A DNA stretch of 64,000 bases from Kitasatospora indigofera (lineage in GTDB: Bacteria; Actinomycetota; Actinomycetes; Streptomycetales; Streptomycetaceae), in the NCBI RefSeq assembly GCF_014655955.1, contig NZ_BNBO01000017.1:81196-145195 (forward strand). Reading direction: 5' to 3'. The position numbers and the translations under genes are program-made. Below the pieces are notes generated by a model, which ran no database searches, was not told the origin of the DNA, and saw only the letters and a list, made by a program, of their open reading frames with translations. This document shows, piece after piece, positions 25,113 to 32,803 of the stretch (its first letter is position 1; each line of letters begins with the position of its first letter).

Positions 25113-26333
25113 TCAGCCCGCCCGGACGGGCAGGGTCCGCACGCTGTTGCTGATCACCGAGCCGATCGGCTCCGGGGCCGGCCCGTCGGCCGCGGTCAGG
25201 CCGGGGAACCGGCCGAACAGGCCGCTCAGCGCGATCTCCGCCTCCAGCCGGGCCAGGCCCGAGCCGAGGCAGAAGTGCGGGCCGTGGCCGAGCGAGAGGT
25301 GCCGGGCGTGCCGGGTGATGTCGAAGCGGTCGGCGTCCGGGTAGTGCTCCTCGTCGCGGCCGGCCGCACCGTACGAGGCGAGCAGCGCCTCGCCCCGCCG
25401 GATCAGCACCCCGCCGACCTCGATGTCCTCGGTCGCGTAGCGCAGCGGGAACTGCCCGACGGGGGAGTCGTACCGCAGGGTCTCCTCGACCACCGCGGAC
25501 CAGGGCTGCTGCCCGTCGAGCACCAGCCGCAGCTGCTCGGGGTGGGCGAGCAGGGCCCGGACGGCGTTGGTGATCAGGTTCAGCGTGGTCTCGTGCCCGG
25601 CCACCAGCATCAGCAGCAGGGTGCCGACCAGCTCCTGCTCGGTGAGCCGGTCGTCGGCGGCGCGGGCCGCGATCAGGTCGGTGGTCAGGTCGTCGCCGGG
25701 CTCGGCGCGCTTGGCCGCGACCACCGAGGCGAGCAGCGCGAACAGGCCCTGCTGGGCGGCGACGGCGGCCGCCGGGGTGGCCGAGCTGGAGACCAGGGTG
25801 TTGGAGAGCTCGTGCAGCTCGTCCTGCTGCCTGGCGGGCAGGCCGAGCAGCTCGCCGATCACCTGCATCGGCAGCGGGTAGGCGAAGTGCGCCCGCAGGT
25901 CGAAGTCGCCCTCCAGCAGGGCGACCCGGTCGAGCAGGGCCGCGGCGCGGGCCTCCACGGCGGGCCGCAGCTCGGCGATCCGGCGCGGGGTGAAGGCCTG
26001 GGTGACCAGCCCGCGCAGCCGCCGGTGCTCGTCGCCGTCGGCGGTGACCATGCCGGGCACGGTCACGAAGTTGAGCAGCGGCCAGCCCTCGGGCAGCCGG
26101 CCCTCGGTGAAGGTGCTCCAGAGCTGGGGGTTCTTGCCGATCCGGGGGTCCGCCAGCAGCTGCTGCAGGGTGTCGTGGTGGGTTATCGCCCAGACCACCA
26201 CCCCGCCAGGGAGTTCCACCAGGACCGCGGGCCCGGCCGCCCGGAGCCGGGCGTTCTCGCCGTGCTGGTCGCGTCCGAAGGGGTCGAGGGGGATGGGGCT
26301 GAGCTCGTCGGAGCTGCGGACGGCGGTGTCCAT
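25113..26333 (-). CDS. cvnF: CYP154-like cytochrome P450 of conservon 2 (CvnF)
   Basis: The protein has 406 residues and all classical motifs: I-helix AGHETT, K-helix EETLR (intact EXXR), heme loop LGHGPHFCLG. It resembles CYP154 enzymes, which in streptomycete conservons follow a CYP157. The first 151 nt overlap, in another frame, the 3' end of the CYP157-like gene. Ferredoxin and reductase partners are not encoded nearby. Substrate unknown; CYP154 members known from S. coelicolor oxidise macrolides, steroids or flavonoids in vitro. Confidence 0.87.
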   Translation of the reverse strand: MDTAVRSSDELSPIPLDPFGRDQHGENARLRAAGPAVLVELPGGVVVWAITHHDTLQQLLADPRIGKNPQLWSTFTEGRLPEGWPLLNFVTVPGMVTADGDEHRRLRGLVTQAFTPRRIAELRPAVEARAAALLDRVALLEGDFDLRAHFAYPLPMQVIGELLGLPARQQDELHELSNTLVSSSATPAAAVAAQQGLFALLASVVAAKRAEPGDDLTTDLIAARAADDRLTEQELVGTLLLMLVAGHETTLNLITNAVRALLAHPEQLRLVLDGQQPWSAVVEETLRYDSPVGQFPLRYATEDIEVGGVLIRRGEALLASYGAAGRDEEHYPDADRFDITRHARHLSLGHGPHFCLGSGLARLEAEIALSGLFGRFPGLTAADGPAPEPIGSVISNSVRTLPVRAG

Positions 26334-27691
26334 ACGGGCCTCTCGGGGGCGGCGGGGCGGGGCGGGGTGAAGGCGCTGTAGAGCACCGGCAGGCTGACCA
26401 GCGCCCGCGACCAGGGTGACGGGCGCCAGGCCAGCTCATGGACCGGGACGGCGAGTTGGAGGTCGGGCAGGCGGTGCAGCAGGGTCTCGACGGCGGTCTC
26501 GACGATCAGCCGGGCGGGCTCCTGGGCCGGGCAGACGTGCTTGCCGGCTCCCCACGCCAGGTGGGCGCGGTTGCCGGCCAGGCCGGTGCCGTCCCGCAGG
26601 GTGGAGCCGGAGTCCGGGGCCGCGCCCTGGGCGGCCGGGTCGGCGTTGGCGGCGGCCAGGCCGAGCACGAGCATGTCGCCCTCGGTGATGTACTGCCCGC
26701 CCAGCACGGTGTCGCCGGTGGCCCAGCGCCCGGGGAAGTTCTGCGTCGGGGGGTCCCGCCAGAGCACCTCCTCCAGGGCGTCGGCGACGGTCAGCCGCCC
26801 GCCGCTCAGGGTGGCCCGGAACCGGCGGTCGGTGAGCAGCAGCCGCAGGGTGTTGCCGGTCCAGTTGATGGTGGTCTCGTTCCCCGCGACCAGGATCACC
26901 ACCAGGTGGTGCACGGCCTCCTCGTCGGTCAGCGCGGCCGGGTGGGCCAGCAGCCAGGACGTGAGGTCGGGGCCCGGCTCGGCCCGCCGGCTGCGCACCA
27001 GTTCGGTCAGCGTGGCCTGGAACTCGGCGCCCGCCCGGACGGACTCCTCGCTGCTGTCCACGAAGTGGCTGATCAGCTCGATCATCCGGGGCCCGGCCTC
27101 GGCGGGCAGGCCCAGCAGCTGGGTGAAGACCAGCAGCGGCAGCCGGCGGGCGTACTGGGCGATCAGGTCGGCGGTGCCGTCCGGGCCCCAGTCGTCGATC
27201 AGCGAGTCGGCGGCGGCCTCGGTGGTCTCGCGCAGCCGGCGTTGGTCGATCCGGGCGAGCGTGCCGGCGACGGCGGCGCGCAGCCGCTGGTGCTCGGCGC
27301 CGTCCAGGTTCAGCAGGGTGGGGCGCCAGGAGGTCATCGGCAGCAGCCGTGACCCGGGGCTCAGCCGGCCCTCGGCCGGGACCCGCCAGCGGCGCGAGTC
27401 CTTGGAGAACAGTTGTTCCTGCCGGGTGAGTTCGAGCAGCTCGGGGTAGCCGAGGACGAGCCACGCCTCGACCCCGGGCTCCAGCTCGATCGGCGCGACC
27501 GGGCCGTGCCGCTCGCGCAGCGCCGCGTACAGGCCGTGCGGGTCCTCGGCGACGGCCGCGCCGTACAGCGGGGCGGCCCCGCCCGGCGCCGCCCCGGCGT
27601 GCATCGGGCAGCCGGGCGGCGGGGACGGCGGCGCGGTCCGGACCGGCGGCGCGGTGGCGGCCGGTACGGCGCCCGGGTCGGGAGTGCTCAT
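26183..27691 (-). CDS. cvnE: CYP157-like cytochrome P450 of conservon 2 (CvnE)
   Basis: The protein has 502 residues. The I-helix has AGNETT; the K-helix reads EEVLW instead of EXXR; the heme loop is WGAGKHVCPAQ, so the usual Phe and last Gly are also changed. The Cys ligand is kept. After the fold comes a Pro/Ser/Thr-rich tail ending GPRSWWNSLAGWWSGR, similar to the end of the conservon-1 P450, which argues that the tail is real although it overlaps the CYP154 gene by 151 nt. The start overlaps the cvnD stop (ATGA). Confidence 0.87.
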   Translation of the reverse strand: MSTPDPGAVPAATAPPVRTAPPSPPPGCPMHAGAAPGGAAPLYGAAVAEDPHGLYAALRERHGPVAPIELEPGVEAWLVLGYPELLELTRQEQLFSKDSRRWRVPAEGRLSPGSRLLPMTSWRPTLLNLDGAEHQRLRAAVAGTLARIDQRRLRETTEAAADSLIDDWGPDGTADLIAQYARRLPLLVFTQLLGLPAEAGPRMIELISHFVDSSEESVRAGAEFQATLTELVRSRRAEPGPDLTSWLLAHPAALTDEEAVHHLVVILVAGNETTINWTGNTLRLLLTDRRFRATLSGGRLTVADALEEVLWRDPPTQNFPGRWATGDTVLGGQYITEGDMLVLGLAAANADPAAQGAAPDSGSTLRDGTGLAGNRAHLAWGAGKHVCPAQEPARLIVETAVETLLHRLPDLQLAVPVHELAWRPSPWSRALVSLPVLYSAFTPPRPAAPERPVWTPPSAAPTSSAPSPSTPSDATSTARTPGSGRPGPRSWWNSLAGWWSGR

Positions 27692-28305
27692 GACTGGAGC
27701 TCCAGGACGGCGGTGGACTGCAGGTGGCCCACGAAGTCGATCAGCAGGTCGTAGGCGGCCGTGCGGTCGCGGACGTCGCAGTGCAGGATCGGCACGTCGG
27801 GCAGCAGGTCGAGCGCGGCGCGCAGCTCGTCCTCGGGGTACACCGGGCTGTCGGGGAAGGTGTTGACGGCCACGGCGAACGGGATGCGCTGCTCCTCCAG
27901 CCGGCCGAGGATGTCGAAGCTCTCGCCCACCCGGCGGACGTCCACCAGCGCCACCGCGCCGAGCGCGCCGCGCGACAGGTCGTCCCAGAGCGGCTGGAAC
28001 CGCTCCTGGCCCGGCGTGCCGAACAGGTAGAGCGCGAGCCGGGGGTTGAGGGTGATCCGGCCGAAGTCGAGCGCGACCGTGGTGGTGCGCTTGCCGGCGC
28101 GGCCGGTCAGGTCGTCCACGCCGACGCCGGCGGCGGTCAGGGTCTCCTCGGTGCGCAGCGGGGTGATCTCGCTGAGCGAGCCGACCAGGGTGGTCTTGCC
28201 GACCCCGAAGGGCCCGGTGATCAGGATCTTCACCGCTCCCCGGACCGAGGACGGCAGGTAGTCGGGCTCGGGCCCGGACGGCTCAGCGGAGTTGGCGGAG
28301 GCCAA
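27688..28305 (-). CDS. cvnD: CvnD, conservon small GTPase
   Basis: The protein has 205 residues. A TTG start with AGAGG six bases upstream overlaps the end of cvnC. P-loop TGPFGVGKTT, switch II FGTPGQERF, and NTFPDS instead of NKxD. Its length equals the conservon-1 copy (205) and it is clearly homologous to it. Coupled to the CYP157-like gene by a 4-bp overlap. Confidence 0.92.
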   Translation of the reverse strand: MASANSAEPSGPEPDYLPSSVRGAVKILITGPFGVGKTTLVGSLSEITPLRTEETLTAAGVGVDDLTGRAGKRTTTVALDFGRITLNPRLALYLFGTPGQERFQPLWDDLSRGALGAVALVDVRRVGESFDILGRLEEQRIPFAVAVNTFPDSPVYPEDELRAALDLLPDVPILHCDVRDRTAAYDLLIDFVGHLQSTAVLELQS

Positions 28306-28627
28306 CGAGCACCTCTTCCAAGAGGGTTGCGGGCAGGCGTTCGGCCTGCGGGGCGGGCGGGAGGACCTGGACGGCGCCGAGGTCCCAGAGGTCGCCGACC
28401 AGGACCTTGACCACGACCAGCGGCAGGCCCAGGTGGGCGGCGACCTCGGCGACCGAGAGCAGCCGCCGGCAGAGCGCCAGGATCCGGCGGTGTTCGCGGT
28501 TCAGGGCCCCGTCGGGCAGGTCCGGGCAGTCCGGCGAGACGCTCAGCAGGCTTTCCAGGGCCAGGCTCTCGCGGCTCGGCCGGCTGCGGCCGCCGGTGAT
28601 GACGTACGGCCGGACGGGGTTGCTCAC
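28283..28627 (-). CDS. cvnC: CvnC, DUF742 protein
   Basis: The protein has 114 residues with the same layout as the conservon-1 copy: RPYVITGGRSR, a helical core LCRRLLSVAEVAAHLGLPLVVVKVLVGDL, and the end LLEEVLVGLRQLR. It overlaps cvnB by 4 bp and cvnD by 23 bp. Confidence 0.9.
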   Translation of the reverse strand: MSNPVRPYVITGGRSRPSRESLALESLLSVSPDCPDLPDGALNREHRRILALCRRLLSVAEVAAHLGLPLVVVKVLVGDLWDLGAVQVLPPAPQAERLPATLLEEVLVGLRQLR

Positions 28628-29037
28628 CGCTGGATCCCGGCCGCGTGGTCCACCCGTGGCGGGCTGGTGAGGTGGGCGCCGATCCGCTCGACCAGGACCT
28701 GCATCTGGAAGGCCACCAGGCCGGCGTCCACGGCCTCGCCGGTCACCACCGCCAGGTGGGCGCCGGCGCCGGCCGCGACGACGAACAGGTAGCCGCCGCC
28801 GTACTCGACGACGATCTGCCGGGTGGAGCTGTCGCGCCCGCCGAAGCCCTGCGCGACACCCCGGGCCAGCGACTGCAGCCCGGAGCAGGCGGCGGCCAGG
28901 CGCTCGGCGTCCTCGCGGGCGATGTCCGCGCTGCGGCCGATCTCCAGGCCGTCGTTGGACACCACGACGGCGTGCTGGACCTCGGGGACGGTGATGATGT
29001 CGGCGAGCAGCCAGCCGAGGTCAGGATTGGTGGTCAT
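28624..29037 (-). CDS. cvnB: CvnB, Roadblock/LC7 protein
   Basis: The protein has 137 residues beginning MTTNPDLGWLLADI. Roadblock core: HAVVVSNDGLEIG, AERLAAACSGLQSLA, a YGGGYLFVVAA strand, and helix LVERIGAHL. It overlaps the cvnA stop by 17 bp. Expected partner of the CvnD GTPase. Confidence 0.93.
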   Translation of the reverse strand: MTTNPDLGWLLADIITVPEVQHAVVVSNDGLEIGRSADIAREDAERLAAACSGLQSLARGVAQGFGGRDSSTRQIVVEYGGGYLFVVAAGAGAHLAVVTGEAVDAGLVAFQMQVLVERIGAHLTSPPRVDHAAGIQR

Positions 29038-30295
29038 CGGATTCTCCGGGGCGCTGGGGAGGGCGGGGGGAGGCCTGCTGGTGGGAGTGGGGAGCGGCCG
29101 GGCGGGGGTCCGGGCGGGCGGCCGAGCGGCCGGTGGCGGTGCCGGCCTGGAAGCGCGCCATGAAGCTCTGTGCCTGGTGGGCCGAGCGGACGGGGGCCGG
29201 TGCGGGCTCGGCGGGCCGGGGGGCCTCGGCCGAGCGGTCGCGCCGGTGGCTGCGACGCGGCAGCGGCGGCGGGGCGCCGCCGGGGGCGCGGGCCTCCTCC
29301 GCCGGTCGGGCGGAGGGCGGCCGGCCGGGTGCGGCCGGTCCGGGGCGGGCCGGTTCGCCCGGGCCGGGTCCGGCCGGCGCCTCGACGGTCGGCACCGTCG
29401 GCGGCAGCGGCTCGGTGAGCAGGGCGTTCGGCAGCAGGACCACCACCCGCACGCCGCCGTAGGGGGACGGCGCCGAGCTGAGGGTGACCCGGAACCCGTA
29501 CTGCTCCGCGAGCCGGCCGACCGCCGCGAGGCCCAGCTGCGGCACCTCGCCGAGCCGGGAGACCTCCAGCGTGCTGCCGCCGGAGAGCACGGCGGCGGCC
29601 TTGGCGACGGCGTTGTCCGCCATGCCGACGCCACCGTCGTCGATCTCGATGACGGCGCCGTTGTGGACCGGCATCAGGGTGACGAACACCTGGGTGCTGG
29701 GGGGCGAGTAGCGGGTGGCGTTGTCCAGCAGCTCGGCGACGGCGTGGATCAGCGCCTCGGCGGCGGCGCCGATCACGGCGGTCTCCAGCCTGCTGCGCAC
29801 GATCACCCGCTGGAAGGGCAGGATGCGCGACTGGGCGCCGCGCACCACGTCCTCCAGCGGGACGGGCTCCGGCCAGTGCCGGCCGGCCCGCGCCCCGCAG
29901 AGCACGGCCAGGGTCTGTGCCAGCCGGGCCTGCTGGGCGGCGGCGTGGTCGGCCTTGAGCAGGCCGTCGAGCAGTTCCGGGTCGTGGTGGGTGCGCTCCA
30001 TCTCGTCCAGCAGGGCCTGCTGGTCGTGGGCCATCACCAGGATCCGCCGGGCCACGCTGAGGAAGGCCCGCTGGGTGGAGGAGTTGAGTTCCTGTTCGCG
30101 CTGCACGGCGGCGTGCTCGCCGCCGCGGTGCTCGCGTTCGTCGGTCAGCTGCCGGTGCAGCAGGTCGAGTTCGCGCTGCTGGGCGGCGAGCCGGCGACGC
30201 TGGGTGCGGGTCACCGCCCGGTACCGCGCGGCGGCGAGCAGCGAGAGGGCGGCGAGTACGCCGATCGCGGCCGCGCACCACTGAGTCATCGTCAC
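29021..30295 (-). CDS. cvnA: CvnA, conservon sensor-kinase-like ATPase
   Basis: The protein has 424 residues. The start is GTG 30295 or ATG 30289; neither has a strong ribosome site. One N-terminal transmembrane helix (about 5-22), then a long coiled coil, then a HATPase domain with HAVAELLDNATRYSPP, IEIDDGGVGM and LGLAAVGRLAEQYGF. A Pro/Arg-rich tail of about 130 residues follows. It has one membrane helix where the conservon-1 CvnA appears to have two. First gene of conservon 2, transcribed from the 157-bp gap at 30296-30452. Confidence 0.9.
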   Translation of the reverse strand: MTMTQWCAAAIGVLAALSLLAAARYRAVTRTQRRRLAAQQRELDLLHRQLTDEREHRGGEHAAVQREQELNSSTQRAFLSVARRILVMAHDQQALLDEMERTHHDPELLDGLLKADHAAAQQARLAQTLAVLCGARAGRHWPEPVPLEDVVRGAQSRILPFQRVIVRSRLETAVIGAAAEALIHAVAELLDNATRYSPPSTQVFVTLMPVHNGAVIEIDDGGVGMADNAVAKAAAVLSGGSTLEVSRLGEVPQLGLAAVGRLAEQYGFRVTLSSAPSPYGGVRVVVLLPNALLTEPLPPTVPTVEAPAGPGPGEPARPGPAAPGRPPSARPAEEARAPGGAPPPLPRRSHRRDRSAEAPRPAEPAPAPVRSAHQAQSFMARFQAGTATGRSAARPDPRPAAPHSHQQASPRPPQRPGESDDHQS

Positions 30296-30369
30296 GCGGC
30301 GAAGTCTAGGGCGGTGATCCTACGACGATGTGAACAGATCCCCGGTCACCTGTGCGGATCCGCCGCTGC

Positions 30370-30398
30370 GGCCGCCCCGGTGGGCCGCCGGGGCGGCC
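30370..30398 (-). terminator. terminator after the SpoIIE phosphatase
   Basis: A perfect 11-bp stem GGCCGCCCCGG/CCGGGGCGGCC (30370-30380/30388-30398) lies 55 bases downstream of the phosphatase stop. Confidence 0.7.
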
Positions 30399-30452
30399 GT
30401 GACCTGCGGGTCCGCCCGCCCGGCGGGCCCGGCGGGGGCGCTCCCGGGCCGG

Positions 30453-32771
30453 TCAGGCTCCGGCGGCCGCCGTCCGGTGGAGCAGCAGCAGGGCCACGTC
30501 GTCCGGGCGGGAGCGACGCTCGGTCACGTTGAGGGTGAGCAGGTCGGCGAGCCGCTCCAGCTCCGGTCCCACCGCGCCCTGGACCGGGCCGGTCCGGGCG
30601 GCCCAGAGCTCCAGCCCGCCGAGCATCCGGTGCACCGACTCGTCGTAGTCCTCCTCGCGGTCCTCGACCAGGCCGTCCGTGTAGACCAGCAGCGACTCGC
30701 CGACGGCGAGGTTGTCCACGGTCAGCCGGTACGGCGCGCCCGGGTCCACCCCGAGCGGGGGCCCGCCGGGCAGGTCGAGCTCGACGGCCTTCGCGCCGGT
30801 GATCCGGACGGGTGCCGGGTGCCCGGCGCGGGCCGCGCTCAGCGTGCCGTCGGCCGGGTCGAGGGTGAGGTACAGGCAGGTCGCGAAGAGCTCGGTGTCC
30901 AGCTCGGCGAGCAGCCGGCTGGTCCTGGCCAGGGTGGCGGCCGGGTCGTGGCCGTCGGTGGCGTACGCCCGCAGGCCGCTGCGCAGCTGGCCCATCACGG
31001 CGGTGGCCTCGGCGTTGTGGCCCTGGACGTCCCCGATCACCAGCCCGACCTTGCCGTCCGGCAGCCGGATCAGGTCGTACCAGTCGCCGCCGATCTGCAT
31101 GCCCTCGGTGCTGGGCAGGTAGCGGGCGGCGGCGGTGACGCCGGGGATCGCCGGCAGGGTCCGCGGGAGCATCGCGCGCTGCAGCTCGGTGGCCCGGTGG
31201 TGGTGGGTGTCGTACAGCCGGGCACGCTCCAGGGACTGCGCGAGGATCCCGGCGAAGGCCGAGTACAGGGTGCGGTCGTCGCGGCTGAAGGCGCGCTCGG
31301 TGGCGAAGGTGATCAGGCAGGAGCCGACCTGGCGGCCGGAGGCGATCAGCGGCAGCACCGCCCAGGACGGCGGGGTCAGCGGGCTGCCGGCGCCGTCCGG
31401 CCCGGTGCCGGCGCTCCGGCCCGGTTCGCTGAACAGCGGGGTGGAGCGGGCCAGTGAGCGCTGCATGACGCCCTCGGAGAGGTCGGCCAGCCGGTTCAGC
31501 TCGGTGCGCCGCGGGCCGCCGTACACGGTGTGCGAGACGGGCAGCAGCCGGCCCTCGTCGACCAGGTCGAGGATCAGGCTGGCGGCGCCGAGCGCCGGGC
31601 CGGCCACGTCGGTGACGGCGGTGGTGACGTCCCGGACGGTGATCGCACGGGAGAGGGTGCGGGTCAGCGCGAGCAGCAGCGCCGAGCGGGCGCCGACCGC
31701 GGGGGACTCCGGGCCGGTGTCGGCCGGCCGGTCCTCCGGCGCGCCGGTGCGGTCGCGGTCGACCAGCAGCCCGGCTATCCGGACCGGACGGCCGTGGATG
31801 TCGAGCATCACCTCGCCGCTCTCCCGGACCCTGATGACGCCGCCGCCCCGGCGCAGCACCCGGTAGGCGAGCCGGTAGGGGCCGCCGCCGGCCAGCGCGT
31901 CGGCGAGGCCGGCCTGGACGTCGGGCAGGTCCTCGGGGTGGACGATCCGGGACAGGTCGGGGGCCTCGGCGGAGCTGCCCCCGGGCGGCGGCGGCAGGCC
32001 GACCACCCGGTAGGCCTGGGCGTCCCAGAAGGTCTCGCCGGTCACCAGGTCGCGTTCGAAGGCCCCGGCGCCGGCCGCGTGGACGGCGAGCGAGAGCAGC
32101 GGGTGGGCGAGCGGGGCCGGGTCGCCGGGGGCCGGGCCGTGGGTGCGGACGCCCTCGGGGGCGCGGGTGCTCGCGTGCACGTGGTCGAGCAGGTGGGAGA
32201 GCCGGTGGGCGCAGGCCTCGCCGATGGTCTCCAGCACGTCCAGGTCGCGGCGCGGGACGGTGCCGCGGTGGGCCAGCGCGAGGGCGAGGACGCCGATCGG
32301 CCGGTCGTCGACGATCATCGGCAGGGCGACCAGGGCGACCATCCCGGTGCCCATGCCGGAGTTGCGGTTGGGGTAGTCGATGCTGGTGCGCTCGGGGCTG
32401 AGCAGGTAGGGGCGGCGCAGCCGCAGCGCCATCGCGGCGGGCAGGTCCCCGGCCGGGTCGACGGTGCCGTAGCGCTCGTGGGCCCATTCCGGCAGGCCGT
32501 GCGAGGCGGTCAGCCGGAGCATTCCGGCGGAGTCGAGAAGGTAGACCGCGCTGCCCTCGCCGGTGATCCAGGCGGGGCCCTCGGCCAGGACGGTGCCGAG
32601 CAGTTCGGCCGCGCCGGAGCAGTTCAGCAATAACCGCACGCAGCGCATCGGACTGCGGGTGACGGACCCGGTGATCGGGCCCCGGCTCTCGTCCTCGGAG
32701 GGGGGGAGCCACGGGGAGGTCAGGTCCATCGGGCTACCCGGCCTTTCCGTTCCGCAGGGGGGTGACGCCAT
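30453..32771 (-). CDS. SpoIIE-type PP2C phosphatase with GAF and PAS domains (TTA codon)
   Basis: The protein has 772 residues from ATG 32771; ATG 32729 is an alternative. Order: GAF (about 45-170), PAS (about 220-330, ending in the conserved GxP..I.G strand), second GAF (about 370-520), SpoIIE phosphatase (about 540-765; IGGDWYD, GDVQGHNAEA, DGLVEDREE, DDVALLLL metal-binding aspartates). It probably dephosphorylates anti-anti-sigma factors in stress or development pathways. Codon 47 is TTA within Arg-TTA-TTG-CTG-Asn, so translation should depend on the bldA tRNA. I found no other in-frame TTA in the window. A membrane phosphatase gene lies 32 bp upstream on the same strand. Confidence 0.87.
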   Translation of the reverse strand: MASPPCGTERPGSPMDLTSPWLPPSEDESRGPITGSVTRSPMRCVRLLLNCSGAAELLGTVLAEGPAWITGEGSAVYLLDSAGMLRLTASHGLPEWAHERYGTVDPAGDLPAAMALRLRRPYLLSPERTSIDYPNRNSGMGTGMVALVALPMIVDDRPIGVLALALAHRGTVPRRDLDVLETIGEACAHRLSHLLDHVHASTRAPEGVRTHGPAPGDPAPLAHPLLSLAVHAAGAGAFERDLVTGETFWDAQAYRVVGLPPPPGGSSAEAPDLSRIVHPEDLPDVQAGLADALAGGGPYRLAYRVLRRGGGVIRVRESGEVMLDIHGRPVRIAGLLVDRDRTGAPEDRPADTGPESPAVGARSALLLALTRTLSRAITVRDVTTAVTDVAGPALGAASLILDLVDEGRLLPVSHTVYGGPRRTELNRLADLSEGVMQRSLARSTPLFSEPGRSAGTGPDGAGSPLTPPSWAVLPLIASGRQVGSCLITFATERAFSRDDRTLYSAFAGILAQSLERARLYDTHHHRATELQRAMLPRTLPAIPGVTAAARYLPSTEGMQIGGDWYDLIRLPDGKVGLVIGDVQGHNAEATAVMGQLRSGLRAYATDGHDPAATLARTSRLLAELDTELFATCLYLTLDPADGTLSAARAGHPAPVRITGAKAVELDLPGGPPLGVDPGAPYRLTVDNLAVGESLLVYTDGLVEDREEDYDESVHRMLGGLELWAARTGPVQGAVGPELERLADLLTLNVTERRSRPDDVALLLLHRTAAAGA

Positions 32772-32803
32772 GGGGGCGAACGTAATTTCTTCATCCTATT
32801 TGC

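Noticed and set aside
9739..30295. A biosynthetic gene cluster because of three P450s
   Set aside because: All three P450s belong to conservons. There is no PKS, NRPS, terpene or RiPP core.
28645..30532. Plus-strand frames opposite conservon 2
   Set aside because: Antisense shadows of cvnA and cvnB. The minus strand shows coupled overlaps and recognisable domains.
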